A DNA stretch of 64,000 nt, taken from positions 1,054,001 through 1,118,000 of the forward strand of contig NW_027480493.1 of NCBI RefSeq assembly GCF_051401765.1, in the 5' to 3' direction. Each line of letters opens with the position of its first letter. Positions within the stretch are counted from its first letter, which is position 1. Below are positions 51,194 through 61,863 of the stretch, piece after piece. The notes under the pieces are model-generated. The model did no database searches. It was not told the origin of the DNA and saw nothing but the letters and a program-made list of their open reading frames with translations. A program made the position numbers and the translations under genes. The DNA comes from Calliopsis andreniformis. Lineage: Eukaryota > Arthropoda > Insecta > Hymenoptera > Andrenidae.

Positions 51194-54100
51194 TGAGGAT
51201 TGAGGATTGAGGATTGAGGATTGAGTATTGAAGGTTGAGTATTGAGGATTGAATGTAGGGGATTGAGGGTTGAGGATTGAGGATTGAGGATTGAAGATTG
51301 AGGACTGGGGACTGAGTATTGAGGGTTGAGTGATGAGAATTGGTGTTTGTGGATAGAGATTTAAAGATTGCAGATTGAGTATTGAGTATTGAAAACTGTG
51401 AATTGATGATATTCTATTGAGGATTGAGAATTTACAACTGATTGTTGAGGGCTGAGGGCTGATAATTGAGGATTCAGGATTGAGGATTCAGAATTGAGGT
51501 TTAAGGACTGAGGATTGAGGGTTGAAGATTGATTATTGAGGATTGAAGATTGAAGATTGACGATTGAGGATTGAGGCTAGAGTACTGAGGATTGAGGATT
51601 GAGGATTGAGGATTGAGGATTGAGGATTGAGGATTGAAGATTGAGGATTGGGTATTGCTGACTGAACATTGAGGATTGAGGATTGAGGATTGAGTATTGA
51701 GGATTGAGGACTGAAGATTGAATATTGATGATTGAAGATTGAGGATTGAGGATTGAGGGCTGTGGATTGAGGACGAGGACTGAGGGTTCAGTATTGATGT
51801 CTGAGGTCTGAGGATTGAGGATTGAGGGTTGATAATTGAAGATTGAGTATTGAGGTTTGAAGATTGAGGATTTTGGATTGAGGATTGAGGATTGAGTATT
51901 GAAGATTGAGGATTGGGGATTGAGGATTGAGGATTGAGGATTGAAGATTGAGGATTGAAGATTGAGGATTGAGGATTGAAGATTGAGTATTGAGGATTGA
52001 AGATTGAGGATTGAGGATTGAGGTTTGATGATTGAGTATTGAGGATTGAAGATTGAGGATTGAGTATTGAGGATTGAGGACTGAGGATTGATGATTGAGG
52101 ATTGATGATTGAGTATTGAGTATTGAAGGTTGAGTATTGAGGATTGAATTTAGGGGATTGAGGGTTGAGGATTGAGGATTGAGGATTGAAGATTGAGGAC
52201 TGGGGACTGAGTATTGAGTGTTGAGTGATGAGAATTGGTGTTTGTGGATAGAGATTTAAAGACTGCAGATTGAGTATTGAGTATTGAAAACTGTGAATTG
52301 ATGATATTCTATTGAGGATTGAGAATTTACAACTGATTGCTGAGGGCTGAGGGCTGAAAATTGAGGATTCAGGATTGAGGATTCAGAATTGAGGTTTGAG
52401 GACTGAGGATTGAGGGTTGAAGATTGATTATTGAGGATTGAAGATTGAAGATTGAGGATTGAGGAATGAGGATTGAGGATGAGGGCTGAGGGTTGAGGAT
52501 TGAGGTTTGAGGATTGAGGACTGAGGACCGAGGATTGAGGATTGATGATTGAGTACTGAGGACTGAAGATTGAGGATTGAGGATTGAGGATTGAGGATTG
52601 AGGATTGGGGATTGAAGATTGAGGATTGGGGACTGAGTGTTGAGGGTTGAGTGATGAGAATTGATGTTTGTGGATAGAGATTTAAAGATAGCAGATTGAG
52701 TATTGATTATTGAAAGCTGTGAATTGATGATATTCTATTGAGGATTGAGAATTGACAACTGATTTTTGAGCACTGAGGTCTGAAGATTGAGGATTCAGGA
52801 TTGAGGATTCAGGATTGAGGCTTGAGTACTGAGGATTGAGGATTGACGATTGAGGATTGAGGATTGAGGATTGAGGATTGAGGATTGAAGATTGAGGATT
52901 GGGTATTGCTGACTGAACATTGAGGATTGAGGATTGAGGATTGAGTATTGAGGATTGAGGACTGAAGATTGAATATTGATGATTGAAGATTGAGGATTGA
53001 GGATTGAGGGCTGTGGATTGAGGACGAGGACTGAGGGTTCAGTATTGATGTCTGAGGTCTGAGGATTGAGGATTGAGGGTTGATAATTGAAGATTGAGTA
53101 TTGAGGTTTGAAGATTGAGGATTTTGGATTGAGGATTGAGGATTGAGGATTGATGATTGAGTATTGAGGATTGAAGATTGAGGATTGAGGATTGAGGATT
53201 GAGGACTGAGGATTGATGATTGAGGATTGATGATTGAGTATTGAGGATTGAAGATTGAGGATTGAGGATTGAGGATTAAGGATTGAGTGTTGAGGATTGA
53301 GAATTGAGGATTGAGGGTTGAAGATTGTGTATTCAGGTTTGAAGATTGAGGATTGAGGATTGAGGATTGAGGATTGAGGATTGACGATGAGGGCTGAGGG
53401 TTGAGGATTGAGGTTTGAGGACTGAGGACTGAGGATTGAGGATTCAGAATTGAGGATTGAGGATTGAGGATTGAAGATTGAGGATTGGGTATTGAGGATT
53501 GAAGAATGAGGATTGAGGATTGAGGACTGAGTATAGGGGATTGAAGATTGAGGACTGAGGATTGAGGATTGAGGATTGAGGATTGAGGATTGAGGATTGA
53601 GGATTGAGGATTGAAGATTCAGTATTGAGGTTTGAAGATTGACGATTTTGGATTGAGGATTGAGGATTGAGTATTGAACATTGAGGATTGGGGATTGAGG
53701 ATTGACGATTGAGGATTCAGTATTGAGGATTGAGAATTGAGGATTGAGGATTGAAGGTTGAGTATTGAGGATTGAAGATTGAGGATTGTGGATTGAGTAC
53801 TGAGGATTTACTATGAGGGCTGAGGGTTGAGGATTGAGGTTTGAGGACTGAGGACTGAGGATTGAGGATTGAGAATTGAGGATTGAGGATTGAGGATTGA
53901 AGATTGAGGATTGGGTATTGAGGATCGAAGACTGAGGATTGACGATTGAGGATTGAGGATTGAGGATTGAAGATTGAGGATTGAGGATTGAGGATTGAGG
54001 ATTGAAGATTGAGTATTGAGGATTGAGGATTGAGGATTGAGGTTTGATGATTGAGTATTGAGGATTGAAGATTGAGGATTGAGGATTGAGGATTGAGGAC

Positions 54101-56513
54101 TGAGGATTGATGATTGAGGATTGATGATTGAGTATTGAGTATTGAAGATTGAGTATTGAGGATTGAATTTAGGGGATTGAGGGTTGAGGATTGAGGATTG
54201 AGGATTGAAGATTGAGGACTGGGGACTGAGTATTGAGGGTTGAGTTGATGAGAATTGATGTTTGTGTATAGAGATTTAAAGATAGCAGATTGAGTATTGA
54301 GTATTGAAAGCTGTGAATTGATGATATTCTATTGAGGATTGAGAATTGACAACTGATTTTTGAGCACTGAGGTCTGAAGATTGAGGATTAAGGATTGAGG
54401 ATTCAGGATTGAGGCTTGAGTACTGAGGATTGAGGATTGAGGATTGAGGATTGAGTATTGAGGATTGAGGATTGAAGATTGAGGATTGGGTATTGCTGAC
54501 TGAACATTGAGGATTGAGGATTGAGGATTGAGTATTGAGGATTGAGGACTGAAGATTGAATATTGATGATTGAAGATTGAGGATTGAGGATTGAGGGCTG
54601 TGGATTGAGGACGAGGACTGAGGGTTCAGTATTGATGTCTGAGGTCTGAGGATTGAGGATTGAGGGTTGATAATTGAAGATTGAGTATTGAGGTTTGAAG
54701 ATTGAGGATGTTGGATTGAGGATTGAGGATTGAGTATTGAAGATTGAGGATTGGGGATTGAGGGTTGAAGATTGTGTATTCAGGATTGAAGATTGAGGAT
54801 TGAGGATTGAGGATTGAGGATTGAAGATTCAGTATTGAGGTTTGAAGATTGAGGATTTTGGATTGAGGATTGAGGATTGAGTATTGAACATTGAGGATTG
54901 GGGATTGAGGATTGACGATTGAGGATTCAGTATTGAGGATTGAGAATTGAGGATTGAGGATTGAAGGCTGAGTATTGAGGATTGAAGATTGAGGATTGAG
55001 GATTGAGTATTGAGGATTGACTATGAGGGCTGAGGTTTGAGGATTGAGGTTTCAGGACTGAGGACTGAGGATTGAGGATTGAGAATTGAGGATTGAGGAT
55101 TGAGGATTGAAGATTGAGGATTGGGTATTGAGGATCGAAGACTGAGGATTGACGATTGAGGATTAAGGATTGAGGATTGAAGATTGAGGATTGAAGATTG
55201 AGGATTGAGGATTGAAGATTGATTATTGAGGATTGAAGATTGAGGATTGAGGATTGAGGTTTGATGATTGAGTATTGAGGATTGAAGATTGAGGATTGAG
55301 TATTGAGGATTGAGGACTGAGGATTGATGATTGAGGATTGATGATTGAGTATTGAGTATTGAAGGTTGAGTATTGAGGATTGAATTTAGGGGATTGAGGG
55401 TTGAGGATTGAGGATTGAGGATTGAAGATTGAGGACTGGGGACTGAGTATTGAGTGTTGAGTGATGAGAATTGGTGTTTGTGGATAGAGATTTAAAGACT
55501 GCAGATTGAGTATTGAGTATTGAAAACTGTGAATTGATGATATTCTATTGAGGATTGAGAATTTACAACTGATTGTTGAGGGCTGAGGGCTGAAAATTGA
55601 GGATTCAGGATTGAGGATTCAGAATTGAGGTTTGAGGACTGAGGATTGAGGGTTGAAGATTGATTATTGAGGATTGAAGATTGAAGATTGAGGATTGAGG
55701 AATGAGGATTGAGGATGAGGGCTGAGGGTTGAGGATTGAGGTTTGAGGATTGAGGACTGAGGACCGAGGATTGAGGATTGATGATTGAGTACTGAGGATT
55801 GAAGATTGAGGATTGAGGATTGAGGATTGAGGATTGAGGATTGGGGATTGAAGATTGAGGATTGGGGACTGAGTGTTGAGGGTTGAGTGATGAGAATTGA
55901 TGTTTGTGGATAGAGATTTAAAGATAGCAGATTGAGTATTGATTATTGAAAGCTGTGAATTGATGATATTCTATTGAGGATTGAGAATTGACAACTGATT
56001 TTTGAGCACTGAGGTCTGAAGATTGAGGATTCAGGATTGAGGATTCAGGATTGAGGCTTGAGTACTGAGGATTGAGGATTGACGATTGAGGATTGAGGAT
56101 TGAGGATTGAGGATTGAGGATTGAAGATTGAGGATTGGGTATTGCTGACTGAACATTGAGGATTGAGGATTGAGGATTGAGTATTGAGGATTGAGGACTG
56201 AAGATTGAATATTGATGATTGAAGATTGAGGATTGAGGATTGAGGGCTGTGGATTGAGGACGAGGACTGAGGGTTCAGTATTGATGTCTGAGGTCTGAGG
56301 ATTGAGGATTGAGGGTTGATAATTGAAGATTGAGTATTGAGGTTTGAAGATTGAGGATTTTGGATTGAGGATTGAGGATTGAGGATTGATGATTGAGTAT
56401 TGAGGATTGAAGATTGAGGATTGAGGATTGAGGATTGAGGACTGAGGATTGATGATTGACGATTGATGATTGAGTATTGAGGATTGAAGATTGAGGATTG
56501 AGGATTGAGGATT

Positions 56514-56667
56514 AAGGATTGAGTGTTGAGGATTGAGAATTGAGGATTGAGGGTTGAGGATTGAAGATTGAGGATTGAGGATTGAGGATTAAGGATTGAG
56601 TGTTGAGGATTGAGAATTGAGGATTGAGGGTTGAAGATTGTGTATTCAGGATTGAAGATTGAGGATT
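56514..56667 (+). repeat. 77-bp local tandem duplication
   Basis: AAGGATTGAGTGTTGAGG with its following AATTGAG, GATTGAG and GGTTGAG units occurs at 56514 and again at 56591, a shift of 77 bp or exactly eleven heptamers. Elsewhere this string occurs once per module string. It is a small slippage or unequal-exchange event inside the expanded second copy of the 14.9-kb block. Confidence 0.8.
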
Positions 56668-58695
56668 GAGGATTGAGGATTGAGGGTTGAAGATTGACGA
56701 TGAGGGCTGAGGGTTGAGGATTGAGGTTTGAGGACTGAGGACTGAGGATTGAGGATTGAGAATTGAGGATTGAGGATTGAGGATTGAAGATTGAGGATTG
56801 GGTATTGAGGATTGAAGAATGAGGATTGAGGATTGAGGACTGAGGATAGGGGATTGAAGATTGAGGACTGAGGATTGAGGATTGAGGATTGAGGATTGAG
56901 GATTGAGGATTGAGGATTGAGGATTGAGGACTGAAGATTGAATATTGATGATTGAAGATTGAGGATTGAGGATTGAGGGCTGTGGATTGAGGACGAGGAC
57001 TGAGGGTTCAGTATTGATGTCTGAGGTCTGAGGATTGAGGATTGAGGGTTGATAATTGAAGATTGAGTATTGAGGTTTGAAGATTGAGGATTTTGGATTG
57101 AGGATTGAGGATTGAGTATTGAAGATTGAGGATTGGGGATTGAGGATTGAAGATTGAGTATTGAGTATTGAAGATTGAGGATTGAGGATTGAGGATTGAT
57201 GATTGAGTATTGAGGATTGAAGATTGAGGATTGAGGATTGAGGATTGAGGACTGAGGATTGATGATTGAGGATTGATGATTGAGTATTGAGGATTGAAGA
57301 TTGAGGATTGAGGATTGAGGATTAAGGATTGAGTGTTGAGGATTGAGAATTGAGGATTGAGGGTTGAAGATTGTGTATTCAGGATCGAAGATTGAGGATT
57401 GAGGATTGAGGATTGAGGATTGAGGATTGACGATGAGGGCTGAGGGTTGAGGATTGAGGTTTGAGGACTGAGGTCTGAGGATTGAGGATTGAGAATTGAG
57501 GATTGAGGATTGGGGATTGAAGATTGAGGATTGGGTATTGAGGATTGAAGAATGAGGATTGAGGATTGAGGACTGAGGATAGGGGATTGAAGATTGAGGA
57601 CTGAGGATTGAGGATTGAGGATTCAGGATTGAGGATTGAGGATTGAGGATTGAGTATTGAAGATTCAGTATTGAGGTTTGAAGATTGAGGATTTTGGATT
57701 GAGGATTGAGGATTGAGTATTGAACATTGAGGATTGGGGATTGAGGATTGACGATTGAGGATTCAGAATTGAGGTTTAAGGACTGAGGATTGAGGGTTGA
57801 AGATTGATTATTGAGGATTGAAGATTGAAGATTGACGATTGAGGATTGGGGATTGAAGATTGAGGATTGGGTATTGCGTATTGAACATTGAGGATTGCGG
57901 ATTGAGGATTGAGGATTGAGGATTGGGTATTGAGGATTGAAGACTGAGGATTGAGGATTGAGGATTGAGGATTGAGGATTGAAGATTGAGGATTGAGGAT
58001 TGAGGATTGAGGATTGAAGATTGAGTATTGAGGATTGAAGATTGAGGATTGAGGATTGAGGATTGAGGATTGAGTATTGAGGATTGGGTATTGAGGATTG
58101 AAGAATGAGGATTGAGGATTGAGGACTGAGGATAGGGGATTGAAGATTGAGGACTGAGGATTGAGGATTGAGGATTGAGGATTCAGGATTGAGGATTGAG
58201 GATTGAAGATTCAGTATTGAGGTTTGAAGATTGAGGATTTTGGATTGAGGATTGAGGATTGAGTATTGAACATTGAGGATTGGGGATTGAGGATTGACGA
58301 TTGAGGATTCAGTATTGAGGATTGAGAATTGAGGATTGAGGATTGAAGGTTGAGTATTGAGGATTGAAGATTGAGGATTGAGGATTGAGTATTGAGGATT
58401 GACTACGAGGGCTGAGGGTTGAGGATTGAGGTTTGAGGACTGAGGACTGAGGATTGAGGATTGAGAATTGAGGATTGAGGATTGAGGATTGAAGATTGAG
58501 GATTGGGTATTAAGGACCGAAGACTGAGGATTGACGATTGAAGATTGAGGATTGAGGATTGAAGATTGAGGATTGAAGATTGAGGATTGAGGATTGAAGA
58601 TTGAGTATTGAGGATTGAAGATTGAGGACTGAGGATTGAGGTTTGATGATTGAGTATTGAGGATTGAAGATTGAGGATTGAGGATTGAGGATTGA

Positions 58696-60279
58696 GGACT
58701 GAGGATTGATGATTGAGGATTGATGATTGAGTATTGAGTTGAAGATTGAGTATTGAGGATTGAATTTAGGGGATTGAGGGTTGAGGATTGAGGATTGAGG
58801 ATTGAAGATTGAGGACTGGGGACTGAGTATTGAGTGTTGAGTGATGAGAATTGGTGTTTGTGGATAGAGATTTAAAGACTGCAGATTGAGTATTGAGTAT
58901 TGAAAACTGTGAATTGATGATATTCTATTGAGGATTGAGAATTTACAACTGATTGTTGAGGGCTGAGGGCTGAAAATTGAGGATTCAGGATTGAGGATTC
59001 AGAATTGAGGTTTGAGGACTGAGGATTGAGGGTTGAAGATTGATTATTGAGGATTGATGATTGAAGATTGAGGATTGAGGAATGAGGATTGAGGATGAGG
59101 TCTGACGGTTGAGGATTGAGGTTTGAGGATTGAGGACTGAGGACCGAGGATTGAGGATTGATGATTGAGTACTGAGGACTGAAGATTGAGTATTGAGGAT
59201 TGTGGATTGAGGATTGAGGATTGGGGATTGAAGATTGAGGATTGGGGACTGAGTGTTGAGGGTTGAGTGATGAGAATTGATGTTTGTGGATAGAGATTTA
59301 AAGATAGCAGATTGAGTATTGATTATTGAAAGCTGTGAATTGATGATATTCTATTGAGGATTGAGAATTGACAACTGATTTTTGAGCACTGAGGTCTGAA
59401 GATTGAGGATTCAGGATTGAGGATTCAGGATTGAGGCTTGAGTACTGAGGATTGAGGATTGACGATTGAGGATTGAGGATTGAGGATTGAGGATTGAGGA
59501 TTGAAGATTGAGGATTGGGTATTGCTGACTGAACATTGAGGATTGAGGATTGAGGATTGAGTATTGAGGATTGAGGACTGAAGATTGAATATTGATGATT
59601 GAAGATTGAGGATTGAGGATTGAGGGCTGTGGATTGAGGACGAGGACTGAGGGTTCAGTATTGATGTCTGAGGTCTGAGGATTGAGGATTGAGGGTTGAT
59701 AATTGAAGATTGAGTATTGAGGTTTGAAGATTGAGGATTTTGGATTGAGGATTGAGGATTGAGTATTGAAGATTGAGGATTGGGGATTGAGGATTGAAGA
59801 TTGAGTATTGAGGATTGAAGATTGAGGATTGAGGATTGAGGATTGATGATTGAGTATTGAGGATTGAAGATTGAGGATTGAGGATTGAGGATTGAGGACT
59901 GAGGATTGATGATTGAGGATTGATGATTGAGTATTGAGGATTGAAGATTGAGGATTGAGGATTGAGGATTAAGGATTGAGTGTTGAGGATTGAGAATTGA
60001 GGATTGAGGGTTGAAGATTGTGTATTCAGGATTGAAGATTGAGGATTGAGGATTGAGGATTGAGGGTTGAGGATTGACGATGAGGGCTGAGGGTTGAGGA
60101 TTGAGGTTTGAGGACTGAGGACTGAGGATTGAGGATTGAGAATTGAGGATTGAGGATTGAGGATTGAAGATTGAGGATTGGGTATTGAGGATTGAAGAAT
60201 GAGGATTGAGGATTGAGGACTGAGGATAGGGGATTGAAGATTGAGGACTGAGGATTGAGGATTGAGGATTGAGGATTGA
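58696..60279 (+). repeat. 1584-bp tandem duplication, copy 1
   Basis: Islands A (58843) and B (59269). It includes the private 5-bp unit in TATTGAGTTGAAGATTG and the private GAGGTCTGACGG. The length is five short of a multiple of 7, accounted for by three 6-bp units and one 5-bp unit. Confidence 0.88.
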
Positions 60280-61863
60280 GGACTGAGGATTGATGATTGA
60301 GGATTGATGATTGAGTATTGAGTTGAAGATTGAGTATTGAGGATTGAATTTAGGGGATTGAGGGTTGAGGATTGAGGATTGAGGATTGAAGATTGAGGAC
60401 TGGGGACTGAGTATTGAGTGTTGAGTGATGAGAATTGGTGTTTGTGGATAGAGATTTAAAGACTGCAGATTGAGTATTGAGTATTGAAAACTGTGAATTG
60501 ATGATATTCTATTGAGGATTGAGAATTTACAACTGATTGTTGAGGGCTGAGGGCTGAAAATTGAGGATTCAGGATTGAGGATTCAGAATTGAGGTTTGAG
60601 GACTGAGGATTGAGGGTTGAAGATTGATTATTGAGGATTGATGATTGAAGATTGAGGATTGAGGAATGAGGATTGAGGATGAGGTCTGACGGTTGAGGAT
60701 TGAGGTTTGAGGATTGAGGACTGAGGACCGAGGATTGAGGATTGATGATTGAGTACTGAGGACTGAAGATTGAGTATTGAGGATTGTGGATTGAGGATTG
60801 AGGATTGGGGATTGAAGATTGAGGATTGGGGACTGAGTGTTGAGGGTTGAGTGATGAGAATTGATGTTTGTGGATAGAGATTTAAAGATAGCAGATTGAG
60901 TATTGATTATTGAAAGCTGTGAATTGATGATATTCTATTGAGGATTGAGAATTGACAACTGATTTTTGAGCACTGAGGTCTGAAGATTGAGGATTCAGGA
61001 TTGAGGATTCAGGATTGAGGCTTGAGTACTGAGGATTGAGGATTGACGATTGAGGATTGAGGATTGAGGATTGAGGATTGAGGATTGAAGATTGAGGATT
61101 GGGTATTGCTGACTGAACATTGAGGATTGAGGATTGAGGATTGAGTATTGAGGATTGAGGACTGAAGATTGAATATTGATGATTGAAGATTGAGGATTGA
61201 GGATTGAGGGCTGTGGATTGAGGACGAGGACTGAGGGTTCAGTATTGATGTCTGAGGTCTGAGGATTGAGGATTGAGGGTTGATAATTGAAGATTGAGTA
61301 TTGAGGTTTGAAGATTGAGGATTTTGGATTGAGGATTGAGGATTGAGTATTGAAGATTGAGGATTGGGGATTGAGGATTGAAGATTGAGTATTGAGGATT
61401 GAAGATTGAGGATTGAGGATTGAGGATTGATGATTGAGTATTGAGGATTGAAGATTGAGGATTGAGGATTGAGGATTGAGGACTGAGGATTGATGATTGA
61501 GGATTGATGATTGAGTATTGAGGATTGAAGATTGAGGATTGAGGATTGAGGATTAAGGATTGAGTGTTGAGGATTGAGAATTGAGGATTGAGGGTTGAAG
61601 ATTGTGTATTCAGGATTGAAGATTGAGGATTGAGGATTGAGGATTGAGGGTTGAGGATTGACGATGAGGGCTGAGGGTTGAGGATTGAGGTTTGAGGACT
61701 GAGGACTGAGGATTGAGGATTGAGAATTGAGGATTGAGGATTGAGGATTGAAGATTGAGGATTGGGTATTGAGGATTGAAGAATGAGGATTGAGGATTGA
61801 GGACTGAGGATAGGGGATTGAAGATTGAGGACTGAGGATTGAGGATTGAGGATTGAGGATTGA
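60280..61863 (+). repeat. 1584-bp tandem duplication, copy 2
   Basis: Islands A (60427) and B (60853), both exactly 1584 bp after copy 1. I saw no mismatch in the lines compared. It parts from copy 1 at about 61863, where the sequence goes on with GAGTATTGAGG and another GGCTGTG module (61940). Confidence 0.88.
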
